NCBI RefSeq assembly: GCF_014874095.1
Contig: NZ_JADBEB010000001.1
Coordinates: 2,852,001-2,916,000 of the forward strand
From: Plantactinospora soyae
Lineage (GTDB): Bacteria; Actinomycetota; Actinomycetes; Mycobacteriales; Micromonosporaceae
DNA: 64,000 bases
Reading direction: 5' to 3'
The position numbers and the translations under genes were made by a program. This document shows, one piece after another, positions 34,313-43,041 of this stretch. A model generated the notes under the pieces. The model made no database searches and was not told the origin of the DNA. It saw only the letters and a program-made list of their open reading frames with translations. Each line of letters starts with the position of its first letter. The first letter of the stretch is position 1.

Positions 34313-35233
34313 TCAGCGCAGGAAAAGCGACACCGGCAGGCTGACCAGGGCCGTCGCGAGCGTCAGTGCGGCGACACCACGCAGCCGGTTCGGCCGTTCC
34401 GTCACCAGAAGCCGGGCGACCCGGGCGTCGAGTTCGCCGTCCGCGGCGCCGAGCGCGCCGGCCGGGGTGACCCGGGAACCGGCGCTGGCGAAGCGGAGCA
34501 GCGCGGCCGCGAGTGGGGCGTCGGCGTGCAGGCGCCGGGCCTTGTCGTCCGCCCGCATCTCCACCAGCAGCGCGACCGCCTCGTGTGCCGTCCGCACCCA
34601 ACGCACCCCGGGCAGCGCCCGGCAGAGCGCGGTGAACGGCAGCAGCACCAGGTCGTGCCGCTCGTCGGCATGCGCCCGCTCGTGGCTCAGCACCGCCGCC
34701 AGCTGCGGCTGGTCGAGCAGGCTCAGGGTGCCGGCGCTGACCACCACCTGCGGGCGTACCCCGGGCAGGCAGTAGGCGGCGGCACTGGGATGGTCGAGCA
34801 CCAGCGCACCCGGCGCGGCCGGGTCGTCCCGGGCCACCAGGGTGAGCAGGTCGCGGTGCCGGCGCTGGGCACGCAACGCGCTGAGCAGGCTGCGCCCCGT
34901 CGACCAGAGCAGGACGACGGCCACGCCGAGACCGACGCCGACGAGCCCGAGGTGGGTCACCCCCATACCCCTGGGCAGGGCGCCGCCGAACAGGTCACCG
35001 ACGAGGGAACGCAGCGCCGAACCGGTGCTCTGCCCGTACGGGGCCAGCCCGATCGAGACCGGCAGTCCGATCGCCGATAGCCCGAGGGCCAGGCCGACCG
35101 CCTGCCAGCAGATGATCGCGATCCGGGGGCTGTGCCAGGCCCACGCCGCGCCCAGCCGACCCGTACCGGTCAGCACCCGCGCCGCCACGTAGCAGGCCAG
35201 GACGGCGATGGCGAAGTGAGTGGCGTAGGTCAT
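34313..35233 (-). CDS. M56-family (BlaR1-like) membrane metallopeptidase
   Basis: 306 residues. Four or so TM segments flank a cytoplasmic zinc-protease domain with the HExxH motif in VLSHERAHADERHDLVLLP. It lacks the C-terminal penicillin-binding sensor domain of BlaR1, like the mycobacterial homologue Rv1845c. Such proteins are thought to cleave BlaI-type repressors on an envelope or other signal. The gene starts four bases after blaI ends, so they form an operon, and it stops 145 bases before cydA on the same strand; read-through into cyd is possible. Confidence 0.88.
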   Translation of the reverse strand: MTYATHFAIAVLACYVAARVLTGTGRLGAAWAWHSPRIAIICWQAVGLALGLSAIGLPVSIGLAPYGQSTGSALRSLVGDLFGGALPRGMGVTHLGLVGVGLGVAVVLLWSTGRSLLSALRAQRRHRDLLTLVARDDPAAPGALVLDHPSAAAYCLPGVRPQVVVSAGTLSLLDQPQLAAVLSHERAHADERHDLVLLPFTALCRALPGVRWVRTAHEAVALLVEMRADDKARRLHADAPLAAALLRFASAGSRVTPAGALGAADGELDARVARLLVTERPNRLRGVAALTLATALVSLPVSLFLR

Positions 35234-35237
35234 GCCG

Positions 35238-35633
35238 TCACCTCGCCGCGCTCGGCGCGGGCGGCTCTTCGGCGGCCTCCTCGGCGAGGGCGGCGCGCAG
35301 CACGTCGGCCTCGGTCCCGGTCACCGACCGGGCGAACCGGACCAGTGCCGCGTCCCGGCTGCCGGCCAGGTCCAGGGCGTCGAGCATCAGCCGGGCGATG
35401 TGCGCCTCCCGGCTGGCGGCCGGCCGGTAGCTCCAGGCCCGACCCGCCCGCTCCCGTTCGACCATGCCCTTGCCGGCCAGCCGGTCCAGCACGGTCATCA
35501 CCGTGGTGTACGCCAGTTCGCGGTCCCGGAGCGCCTCGGCCACCTCGCGTACGGTCACCCCGGAGCCGGCGCTCGCGCCCCGGTCCCAGAGCACGTCCAT
35601 CACGGCACGTTCGAGATCACCGAGTCGCGTCAC
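35238..35633 (-). CDS. blaI: BlaI/MecI-family transcriptional repressor
   Basis: A 131-residue winged-helix repressor. It begins TRLGDLERAVMDVLWDRG and has the recognition region LAYTTVMTVLDRLAGKGMVERERAGRAWSYRPA and a dimerising C-terminal helix bundle, as in BlaI. The M. tuberculosis orthologue controls itself, the M56 partner, beta-lactamase and respiratory/ATP-synthase genes. A matching palindrome at its own start (35644-35660) and a perfect one before cydA (34282-34298) suggest that it controls both. GTG follows a TAGACT -10-like hexamer by six bases, so a leaderless mRNA is likely. Confidence 0.92.
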   Translation of the reverse strand: MTRLGDLERAVMDVLWDRGASAGSGVTVREVAEALRDRELAYTTVMTVLDRLAGKGMVERERAGRAWSYRPAASREAHIARLMLDALDLAGSRDAALVRFARSVTGTEADVLRAALAEEAAEEPPAPSAAR

Positions 35634-35639
35634 GCGGCA

Positions 35640-35645
35640 AGTCTA
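35640..35645 (-). promoter_or_regulatory. -10-like hexamer TAGACT for blaI
   Basis: Read on the minus strand, TAGACT precedes the GTG start by six bases and overlaps the operator-like palindrome next to it. Confidence 0.45.
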
Positions 35646-35660
35646 CTACTCGCCGTCGTA
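35644..35660. promoter_or_regulatory. BlaI-type operator at the blaI promoter
   Basis: TACTAC-TCGCC-GTCGTA: 17 bp, inverted arms matching at five of six positions, 13 of 17 bases identical to the perfect site at 34282-34298. It overlaps the -10 hexamer of blaI, consistent with autorepression. Confidence 0.55.
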
Positions 35661-35756
35661 TACCGGGTTATGGCGACGGCCACCTCCCTCGACTCCGCCG
35701 CGGACGGTGGGCAGCAACGTGATGCTGGCCCGGCTCGACCTCGACGGCGCGGGGAC

Positions 35757-35906
35757 GTGTACGGGCACTACTACGGACCGATGATCAAGTTCAATCCGCA
35801 CATCAGGTTCTTCGATTGCCACCGGCGCGGTTACGTCCGCTGCCGGGTCGACCGATCCGAACTGCGGGCGGACCTGCGAATGGTCAGTACGGTGAGCCGT
35901 GAATAA
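35757..35906 (+). pseudogene. C-terminal remnant of a PhoD-type alkaline phosphatase
   Basis: The frame reads YYGPMIKFNPHIRFFDCHRR, then GYVRCRVDR and a RADLRMVSTVSRE end. This is the pattern of the C-terminal end of PhoD phosphodiesterases/phosphatases (NPHxxFxDxxRGYxxC, then RxVSTVS). Everything upstream, including all metal ligands, is missing and the preceding bases run into the blaI promoter. GTG 35757 would give 49 residues. It is most likely a relic of a gene deleted by rearrangement at the border of the Fxs locus; the rest of 35661-35972 holds only the fxsA upstream region. Confidence 0.65.
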
Positions 35907-35972
35907 CCGTCCCTCTCGCCGCGCACGGTAACCTCTGTCTAACATTGCGCGGCGGCGGAGGACGAGTGCGGC

Positions 35973-36152
35973 ATGAAGAGAGTCGGGCCCGACGTCGAGG
36001 GGCATCTGGTCGATCTCGACGACATCCCGCTGGCCCAGGTGCTGCAGATGGACGAGGATGAGTCCGTGCTGGCCAACTCCATCCGGAGGGTCATCGATGC
36101 GGCCCAGCGGCATCCCCGGGACACCGTGGCGGCGTTCAACAACTACATCTGA
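35973..36152 (+). CDS. fxsA: FxSxx-COOH-type precursor peptide (FxsA-like)
   Basis: 59 residues. The leader VDLDDIPLAQVLQMDEDESV and LANSIRRVIDAA resembles FxsA leaders (LP..L, acidic patch, helical R-R-V). The peptide ends AAFNNYI. Family members end F-x-S-x-x at the carboxyl terminus, and radical SAM FxsB crosslinks the Phe ring to the residue two positions on, giving a three-residue cyclophane. Here that residue is Asn (F-N-N), a departure from the family name. ATG is 10 bases after GGAGGA. fxsB begins inside it. Identification rests on position beside fxsB and the carboxyl-terminal pattern. Confidence 0.8.
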   Translation: MKRVGPDVEGHLVDLDDIPLAQVLQMDEDESVLANSIRRVIDAAQRHPRDTVAAFNNYI

Positions 36153-37356
36153 CACGCTGCCCGCACAGCCAGACGGGAACGGTGCGAAGGGTTCCGACAC
36201 CGCGGTCGGCACGCCGGTTCGGCAGGTGCTGCTCAAAATCCACAGCCGCTGCAACCTGGCCTGCGACTACTGCTACGTCTACCAGCACGTCGATCAGACC
36301 TGGCGGGACCGGCCCAGGACGATGTCCCGGGCCGTCGTCGACCTGGCGGCCACCCGGATCGGTGAACACGCGCGGCAACATGGACTCGGCCGGGTGACGG
36401 TCATCCTGCACGGTGGCGAACCACTGCTGGCCGGTCGGGAACTCGTCGGTCACGTCGCGCGGAGCGTCCGCGCGGCCGTTCCGGCCAGCACCGCGGTCGA
36501 CCTGCGGGTCCAGACGAACGGGGTACTGCTCGACGAGACGTTCCTCGACCTGCTCGACCGGTACGACATCCGGGTCGGGGTCAGCCTGGACGGCCCGGAG
36601 GCGGCCAATGACCGACACCGGATCTTCGCGAACGGACAGGGCAGCCACCAGGCGGTCGCACAGGCGTTGGAGCGGCTCGACCAGCACCGGTACCGGCACC
36701 TCTACGGTGGCATCCTCTGCACGATCAACCTGGCGAACGATCCGCTCGACGTGTACCGGAGTCTGCTGACCTTCGCACCGCCCCGGATGGACTTCCTGCT
36801 GCCGCACGGCAACTGGACCACGCCACCGCCCGGCCGGCGGACCGACAGCGCGGAGACGCCGTACGCGGACTGGCTCCGCCCGATCTTCGACGAGTGGTAC
36901 GCCACCCGGCCGCAGCGGACCGGAATCCGACTGTTCGAGTCGTTGATCGATCTGCTGCTCGGCGGTTCGAGCGGTAGCGAGGTGGTAGGGCTCAGCCCGA
37001 GTGACCTGATCACGGTGGAGACCGACGGCGCGATCGAGCAGGGCGACGCGTTGAAGACCACGGCGGAGGGGATGGCGGCCACCGGCCTGCACGTCCGGTC
37101 GTCCACCTTCGACGAGGCGATCGCCCAGCCGGCCTTCCGGTCCCGCCAGTCCGGCCTGGCGGGGCTCGCGGCCACCTGCCGGAGATGTCCGCTGGTCCGG
37201 GTCTGCGGTGGCGGCCTGTACGCCCACCGCTACCGGGCCGCGAACGGGTTCGACAACCCGTCGGTCTACTGCCCGGACCTGACGGCACTGATCACCCACA
37301 TCCGCAGTCGACTGAACGCGGAACTGGCCGCCCTGCGGGGGCGCTCGCCGGGCTAG
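36097..37356 (+). CDS. fxsB: FxsB-like radical SAM/SPASM peptide maturase
   Basis: 419 residues. The radical SAM cluster motif is C52NLAC56DYC59 in a KIHSRCNLACDYCYVYQH context; HGGEPLLAG is the SAM-binding GGE motif; VGVSLDGPEAANDRHR follows. The C-terminal SPASM part (CRRCPLVRVCGGG ... YCPDL) binds auxiliary Fe-S clusters. It should form the aromatic crosslink on the FxsA peptide. ATG 36097 is chosen because GGAGGG (36085-36090) lies six bases upstream, which makes it overlap fxsA by 56 bases; GTG 36058 and later starts are possible. No HExxH domain is fused; that function is encoded separately at 49250-51112. It converges with fxsT 12 bases later. Confidence 0.88.
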   Translation: MRPSGIPGTPWRRSTTTSDTLPAQPDGNGAKGSDTAVGTPVRQVLLKIHSRCNLACDYCYVYQHVDQTWRDRPRTMSRAVVDLAATRIGEHARQHGLGRVTVILHGGEPLLAGRELVGHVARSVRAAVPASTAVDLRVQTNGVLLDETFLDLLDRYDIRVGVSLDGPEAANDRHRIFANGQGSHQAVAQALERLDQHRYRHLYGGILCTINLANDPLDVYRSLLTFAPPRMDFLLPHGNWTTPPPGRRTDSAETPYADWLRPIFDEWYATRPQRTGIRLFESLIDLLLGGSSGSEVVGLSPSDLITVETDGAIEQGDALKTTAEGMAATGLHVRSSTFDEAIAQPAFRSRQSGLAGLAATCRRCPLVRVCGGGLYAHRYRAANGFDNPSVYCPDLTALITHIRSRLNAELAALRGRSPG

Positions 37357-37368
37357 CGTCGCAGCGGC

Positions 37369-40300
37369 TCAGAACTGTAAGAGATCGATCTCGCACTCCG
37401 CCCGTTCTCTGGCCAGGATCGCGGCGGTGAGCGGATGCTCGCGGCCGACGCCCCGGGTCGCCCGCGCGACCAGGTCGGCGCGGAAGTCCGCCAACCCGCC
37501 GAGGTCGCCCACCGCCGTCCGGCTCGCCGCGAGGTTGCACCCGGCGGTCAACAGGTCCGGATGGGTGTCCCGGAAGATCCGTGCCATCCCGTCGTACGCC
37601 AGCCGTTCCAGTTCCAGCGCGGCCGCCGGGTCGTCGAGGGCGAACCGGACGTTCGCGGCGATGACCAGGCACTGCAGCGTGTACGGATGCCCGTCGCCCA
37701 GAGCGGTTCGCATGCCGCCGAGTGCGGCGTCGGCCTCCCGGGCAGCGGTGTCGAGTTCACCGTTGCGACGCAGGTAGATCGCGAGGTTTCCCCGGACGGC
37801 CAGCACGTACGGATGGGTCTCGGGGAGGACGTCCTGCTGCCGCTGGATGTTCTCCCAGCCCAACTCCAGCGCCTCCACCTGGTTGCCCAGTGCGGACAGC
37901 GTCAACGCGAGGGCATTGGCGCAGGCGAGCCGGTCCGGATTGGTCTCCGAGCGGGACGTCCGGAAGATCTCGTAGGTCGCCCTGGCCAGGTTCAGCGCGG
38001 CGTCCAGGTGGCCCAGCCGCCGGAGGGTGGCGGCAAGCTCGACCCGGGCACGCATGGTCGACGCCTGGTCGTCACCGTGCACCTCGCGATGCCCGGCCAC
38101 GGCCGCCTCCAGGACGCGTCGCGAGGCGCGCAGGTCACCGGTGAGCCGGAGCACCCGGCCGTGGCTCGTCGCCGAGAAGAGGGTGTCCGGAAACCGTTCG
38201 CCGAGCAACCGGCGGCGTCCCTGGTACGCCTGCTCGTGCAGCCGCAGAGCCTCCCAGTAGTCGCCGAGGAATTCCAGGACGACGGCCAGGTTGTTCATCG
38301 CCCGAAGAGTCCGGTGGTCATCCGCGTCGAACAGTTCGGTCGACAGCTGCAGGACCTCCCGGTTGAGATCACGTGCTCGGACGAACTCACCGGTGCTCCA
38401 GAGGTCGGCGGCGAGCCCGGCCATGCACAGCAGGGTGTGCGCGTGCCGCAGGCCCACCGTCCGGAGCAGGCCCTGGTAGGCCTCCTCGCTCAGCCGCCGG
38501 GCATCGACGTACCTGGCCTGTGGGCGTAGGACGTTGGCGAGGAAGATCTTCGCGGCCAACACACTGAGGTCGTCCTCCGGGGACTGGCCCTCCCAGACCT
38601 CCAGCGCCGGCCCCAGCAGCTCCGCGCTCGCGGCGAAGTCTCCCCGTCGGTAGAGGTAGCGACCGACGCCGAGCACCAGTTGCCGGACGTCGTCGTCAGT
38701 GGACTGGAGTGCCCGTACCGCGACGACGTGCGGCCACAGGCTGGCGAAGGTCGGCCAGGTGTCGGGCTGCTCGGGGTCGCCGGGGTTGACGGAGACCAGG
38801 ATCTGGTGCACCTGTCGCCGGGACCGTTTCTCGACCTCGCCGGACAGGCTCTGCCGGATGACCGCCGACACGAGCCGGTGCAGTTGGACGCTGGCCTGCG
38901 TCGCGTCGAAGGTGGCGAGGGCGGAACGCCGGGCCTGCTCGACCACGCCGGCAAAGGTGGTGACGTCCCGCAGCGCCGTGTCATCGCCGGCCACGATATC
39001 GATCAACCGCTGGCTGTAGAGCAGCGAGGCGGGGATCGGTTCCGGTCCGAAGAAGGCCAGTAGCTCCATGAGCCGGCCCGCCGCCGGGCTCTCCGCGCGG
39101 AGCCGGTCGAGGGAGAGCAGCCAGGTCGCCGGCCCGGCTTCCTTGTATCCCGCGGGCAGGTTCTCGGCGAGCAGCCGGGACAGCTGGCTGTCGAGCAGCG
39201 TGAGGTACCGGTCGACCGGCATCCTGGTGGCCGCGAGCCAGGAGCCTGCCTGCTCGACGGCGAGGGGTAGGTCACCGAGCCGCCGGGCGACCTCCTCGGC
39301 GTCCTGCGCAGTGAGCGCCGGCATGCGGAGCCGGAGCAGCTCGACGCTCTCGTCCCGGCCGAACGGGCCGACCTCGATGAGCTTGCCCCTGCTGCCCCAG
39401 CCCAGAGCCCGCGAGGTGACCAGGACGTGCGCGGCGCCGTCGGGCAGGATGTCCGCCAGTTCCTCGGGATCTCCGGCGTTGTCGAAGACGAGCAACCACC
39501 GCTGGTCGGCGGGGGGCCGCTCGAGGATCTCGACCAGCAGCCTGATCCGGTCGCCGGGCGTCTCCGCGTTCCGTACCCGCAGTTCGTCGGCCAGGTCGAC
39601 CAGGCCGGCCCGGGCCATGCTGGTCTGTGCCGCCGAGATCCACCACACCGCGTCGTAGTCGGCGGCGAAGCGGTGTGCGTACTCGGTCGCGATCTGGCTC
39701 TTGCCGACGCCCGCGATACCGCTGAGGGTCAACGGCGGGACCGGGGCCGGAGCCGACGACAGATGGTCGCGGATCTGGGACAGCAGCTGCCGCCGGCCGG
39801 TGAAGCCGGAGTTGCGCGGCGGCAGCCGGGAGACCTGGGGTGGCGCCGGGAAGCGTGGCGACACGAGTCGCACCGCGCCCTCGGGCTCGACGACCGGCCG
39901 GTTGAGCGTGGCCAGCAGGCCGGCCCGGGCACTCTCCGCCGGCATCCCGGACAGCTCCAGTACCCCGTACCGTTCGAGTTCGTCGGGCGGCGCCGTGCCG
40001 TCCAGCGAGATGGTCAGCACGTTCGACCGGCCGCGTTCGCGGGCATCCGTCGACTGTCGGACCCATCCCGCTATCTCCGTCGGCAGGCGGTACGAGACGG
40101 AGAGCAGCACGGTGACCAGGTCGGCACCCTCCGCCGTCGGTTCCGGCTCGGCCGGCCCGCCCCGGTGCGACTCTTCGACCTCCCGCAGGATCGTCGGCAG
40201 CCCGACCTCGGCCATCACCCCGGCGACCCACTCGGCCCAGATCCGGTCCTCGGCCGCGTAACTGACCAGTGCCCGGGTCATCGCCCGTGGACGGGTCCGC

Positions 40301-41292
40301 TCGAACCGGGCCAGCCAGTGCCGCCGGGCTCCCTCCTCCAACGGGGTGAGTGGCCGCACGAGGTCGCCACCGACGACCGCGGCCAGTCGTTCGTACGCGG
40401 CGAGCAGCGTGCTCGGCTGCCGGGCCCGGTCACCGAATACCGCCAGGATCTCCTCGTACGCGTAGAACAGCTTGTACGGGATCTCCACATCGGCCCAGTA
40501 CCGTGCCTGGTCGTCCGCGCCCAGGTGCTGGAGGAACGGCGCGAACCGGAGCCAGGCGTAGTCCCGCCCCGCTTCGAGCTTGCTCTGTTCGCCGTCCTCC
40601 ACCCGCATCGGCACGGGCAGGATCCGCACGGGTTCGTTGGCCCGCAGGTTGCGGATCGACCGGGCGACCGCCACCGCGCCGTCGATGCTCTGGGTGCTGA
40701 GGGTGAAGCAGTTCAGCACCGTGTCCGGCAGCAGAACGGTGCAGATGCCGGCGCTGTCGCTCAGCCCGGTGCGGCTGTCGATCAGGACGAAGTCGTAGTG
40801 GTCGCGCAGATTCTGCCGCAGTTCGGCCAGGAACGCGGCGCCGCCCAGCCGGTCGTAGAAACTCGGCCAGTCGAAGGTGCTCACCGTCGCCGAGTACGCC
40901 GGCCCCTGACGCCCGGCCGGCAGCAGATCGAGTTCCCCGCCACCGCTGAACCGCCAGCCCAGGGAGACCGCGTACCGACGGACGTCCGGGGCCATCCTCG
41001 TCGGAGTCGTCGGCTGGCCGGACCCCTGGACCACCGTGGCGGCGAAGTCCCGGACGAGGTCGATGACACCGTCCGAGGCATGCAGTTGGGGATCGTCGGT
41101 GAGCAGGGGATGGAAGAAGCGGTGCAGTCCCGGCGACTCCAGGTCCCAGTCGACGGCGAGTACCCGGTGCCCGCTGCTGGCCAGGAGCCAGGCGACATTG
41201 GCCAGCGCCATCGTGCGCCCGGTTCCTCCCTTGTACGAATAGAAGGTAATGATATGCCCGGAAGAACGCCCCGGCACGGATGTGGGTGCCAT
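37369..41292 (-). CDS. FxsT-like KGG-ATPase/TIR-like/NB-ARC/TPR protein, copy 1
   Basis: 1307 residues. (1) MinD/ParA-type ATPase: ITFYSYKGGTGRTMALAN, KGGTGRT at 21-27, with Arg in place of the usual second Lys. (2) A divergent TIR-like domain near 350-480 (ALVSYAAEDRIWAEWV). (3) NB-ARC ATPase near 520-800 with Walker A SGIAGVGKSQIA and Walker B-like WLLVFDNAGDPE. (4) A C-terminal array of tetratricopeptide repeats (about 850-1290). This matches the FxSxx-COOH-system TPR protein. The architecture resembles NLR-like signalling or immunity proteins. ATG with GAAGGAG upstream; it lies 13 bases after fxsC copy 1. Copy 2 is at 45270-49196. Confidence 0.85.
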   Translation of the reverse strand: MAPTSVPGRSSGHIITFYSYKGGTGRTMALANVAWLLASSGHRVLAVDWDLESPGLHRFFHPLLTDDPQLHASDGVIDLVRDFAATVVQGSGQPTTPTRMAPDVRRYAVSLGWRFSGGGELDLLPAGRQGPAYSATVSTFDWPSFYDRLGGAAFLAELRQNLRDHYDFVLIDSRTGLSDSAGICTVLLPDTVLNCFTLSTQSIDGAVAVARSIRNLRANEPVRILPVPMRVEDGEQSKLEAGRDYAWLRFAPFLQHLGADDQARYWADVEIPYKLFYAYEEILAVFGDRARQPSTLLAAYERLAAVVGGDLVRPLTPLEEGARRHWLARFERTRPRAMTRALVSYAAEDRIWAEWVAGVMAEVGLPTILREVEESHRGGPAEPEPTAEGADLVTVLLSVSYRLPTEIAGWVRQSTDARERGRSNVLTISLDGTAPPDELERYGVLELSGMPAESARAGLLATLNRPVVEPEGAVRLVSPRFPAPPQVSRLPPRNSGFTGRRQLLSQIRDHLSSAPAPVPPLTLSGIAGVGKSQIATEYAHRFAADYDAVWWISAAQTSMARAGLVDLADELRVRNAETPGDRIRLLVEILERPPADQRWLLVFDNAGDPEELADILPDGAAHVLVTSRALGWGSRGKLIEVGPFGRDESVELLRLRMPALTAQDAEEVARRLGDLPLAVEQAGSWLAATRMPVDRYLTLLDSQLSRLLAENLPAGYKEAGPATWLLSLDRLRAESPAAGRLMELLAFFGPEPIPASLLYSQRLIDIVAGDDTALRDVTTFAGVVEQARRSALATFDATQASVQLHRLVSAVIRQSLSGEVEKRSRRQVHQILVSVNPGDPEQPDTWPTFASLWPHVVAVRALQSTDDDVRQLVLGVGRYLYRRGDFAASAELLGPALEVWEGQSPEDDLSVLAAKIFLANVLRPQARYVDARRLSEEAYQGLLRTVGLRHAHTLLCMAGLAADLWSTGEFVRARDLNREVLQLSTELFDADDHRTLRAMNNLAVVLEFLGDYWEALRLHEQAYQGRRRLLGERFPDTLFSATSHGRVLRLTGDLRASRRVLEAAVAGHREVHGDDQASTMRARVELAATLRRLGHLDAALNLARATYEIFRTSRSETNPDRLACANALALTLSALGNQVEALELGWENIQRQQDVLPETHPYVLAVRGNLAIYLRRNGELDTAAREADAALGGMRTALGDGHPYTLQCLVIAANVRFALDDPAAALELERLAYDGMARIFRDTHPDLLTAGCNLAASRTAVGDLGGLADFRADLVARATRGVGREHPLTAAILARERAECEIDLLQF

Positions 41293-41305
41293 TCCAGACT
41301 CCTTC

Positions 41306-42568
41306 TCAGGGTCCCTCGAGAATTGGTCGGGTACGCCTCGGCATCGAGGTCTCGGTGTCGGGTGCGGCGGCACGGGCGAAGACCCGGTTGCGGGCCACCT
41401 CGAGGACCACCTGCAGATCCTCGTCAAAGGACCGGTGAGTCAGGATGTCCGCCCGGTAGGCGAGCGGCTCTCCGCTCGCCACCCGGTGCAGCATCACGCT
41501 CCGCAACCCGTCGGAGAGTCGTCGCCAGTTGTGGTGCGTCTCGGGATCCTCATGATTCCGCGGGATCATCGCGGCGGTGGCGGGAGCCTGCTGGATCTCC
41601 TGTTCGGCCAGAGCCTGCCGATAGTCGTCGAGCTGCGTCGCCCAGGCATCCACGAGGAGCACCACGATCGAGTTGCCGGCCGGGGGCATGCCGGCTCCGG
41701 GCAGCAGCGGCAGGGGTGACGCGTCCGAGCTGAGGCCGCGTCTTCCCGCTACCGCACGGGCGAAACTGGCCAGCGAGTCCGGGAGCGCGGGCAGGTACGG
41801 CGCCCAGTCGAGCGAGGCCGCACCGTAGAAGTGCACATCCCGGCGGATCGTGCTGGCCTCCTGCTGACTGGGCGCGGCGATCACGAAATGGACGTGGTCG
41901 GATCGAGGACGCAGGTGCGGCTCGTCCGCCGGTGGAGGGGTGATCCCGGCCGGGTCGTGGAACGCGCTCCTGACGGTGTGGAAGTCGATCCGGGGGCTGT
42001 TCGGCGGCGGCTCGAGTGCGTTGGTGGTGGCGTTGTCCACTATCCGATCGGCGAGGATGCTGATCGCCTCGATGTACTCGTCCTCGTTGCGGCGTAGCCG
42101 CATCAGTTGGCGTAGTCCGTCCCGCCGGTAGGCGTCGCTGAACACGTCCCGGTCGTACTGCACCTCCTGCACCGCGTCGGGTATCTGGCGGGGCGGTAGC
42201 CAGAGGACCGGCAGCAGCGCGGCGGAGCGGATCTTGTTCGTCTCCTCGTGCTGGCGTACGCGTTCGGCGAACATCTGCCATTCCCGACCACACGGTTCGC
42301 TGGCGAAGTATCGGGGCGAGAAGAGCGCCAGGAAGGAACAGGCGTTCGAGAGAGCGTCCACCAGGTCCGCCGACCACGTCGCGCCGATCTCGATGCTGTT
42401 CTTGTCGAAGAAGCCGACCTCGGCCCCGCTTGCCAGCCCCGCGCGGACCCGTACCTCTGCACAGAGATCCTTGTAGAACCGCTCGACGTACGGGTCGTCG
42501 TCGCTGCGCGCGTAGCTGAGGAAGAAATGCAGGCGGCGAGGGACCCCGGGCTGCTGCGGCGCGCTCAC
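41306..42568 (-). CDS. FxsC-like TIR protein, copy 1
   Basis: About 420 residues. The N-terminal TIR-like domain (RLHFFLSYARSDDD, EVGFFDKNSIEIGATW, FLALFSPRYFASEPCGREW) keeps the Glu at the TIR catalytic position (E96, GREW). The C-terminal FxsC domain includes HVHFVIAAPSQQEA, HFYGAASLDWAPYLP, NSIVVLLVDAWATQLDDYR and ends RPILEGP. GTG 42568 is preferred; the frame also allows ATG 42646, adding 26 unlikely residues. It is co-directional and 13 bases from fxsT copy 1, so the two form a module. TIR domains often consume NAD or form signalling assemblies; activity here is untested. Confidence 0.82.
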   Translation of the reverse strand: MSAPQQPGVPRRLHFFLSYARSDDDPYVERFYKDLCAEVRVRAGLASGAEVGFFDKNSIEIGATWSADLVDALSNACSFLALFSPRYFASEPCGREWQMFAERVRQHEETNKIRSAALLPVLWLPPRQIPDAVQEVQYDRDVFSDAYRRDGLRQLMRLRRNEDEYIEAISILADRIVDNATTNALEPPPNSPRIDFHTVRSAFHDPAGITPPPADEPHLRPRSDHVHFVIAAPSQQEASTIRRDVHFYGAASLDWAPYLPALPDSLASFARAVAGRRGLSSDASPLPLLPGAGMPPAGNSIVVLLVDAWATQLDDYRQALAEQEIQQAPATAAMIPRNHEDPETHHNWRRLSDGLRSVMLHRVASGEPLAYRADILTHRSFDEDLQVVLEVARNRVFARAAAPDTETSMPRRTRPILEGP

Positions 42569-43041
42569 CCGAACAACCCCCGTATCGCCGGCGGAAGAAT
42601 CACGAGGCGGATGCGAGGCCTGACGACCGGACATCCGCACAGACATGATGCACGCTTCGGCGACGATTGCGTAGTGATTGGGTTACGGGATAGATTGGTG
42701 CGATCACTGGAGACTCGATAAAGCGGCGCTGACCTGGCGTGATTCATATTTGCGCAGTTGAGTTGATCAGTTACGTGCGGCCATGAGGTAGCAAGGAGGT
42801 TGACGCCTCGAGCGATGCGTCCGGAGTCACCGGAGGGCAGTGTGCGCAGTGGACACCAGATAATCTTCCATTGCGCGCCGACCTGGGCATACTGGCCGGC
42901 TCTGTTGACGCGCCGGCACCGTACCTTGCGTCCGGGCCGTTCGTCCCCCCAGAATGGGACCGCTGTCCCGACGGGGCCTCTTTGCGCAACGCAATCCACG
43001 AAGCTCGGCCGCATGATCCGCCCCCGCGGGAGGAGGAGCTG
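42569..43041. other. Divergent control region of the two fxsC modules
   Basis: About 470 bases between fxsC copy 1 and fxsC copy 2, noticeably more AT-rich around 42650-42780 than the surroundings, and expected to hold two divergent promoters. The frame of fxsC copy 2 stays open back to 42787, so part may be coding. No second FxsA-like peptide was found in any frame. Confidence 0.5.

Noticed and set aside
42787-43041. Upstream extension of fxsC copy 2
   Set aside because: The frame is open, but the FxsC TIR domain normally starts at FFLS and the only good ribosome site (GGGAGGAGGAG) precedes TTG 43042; left as a possibility.
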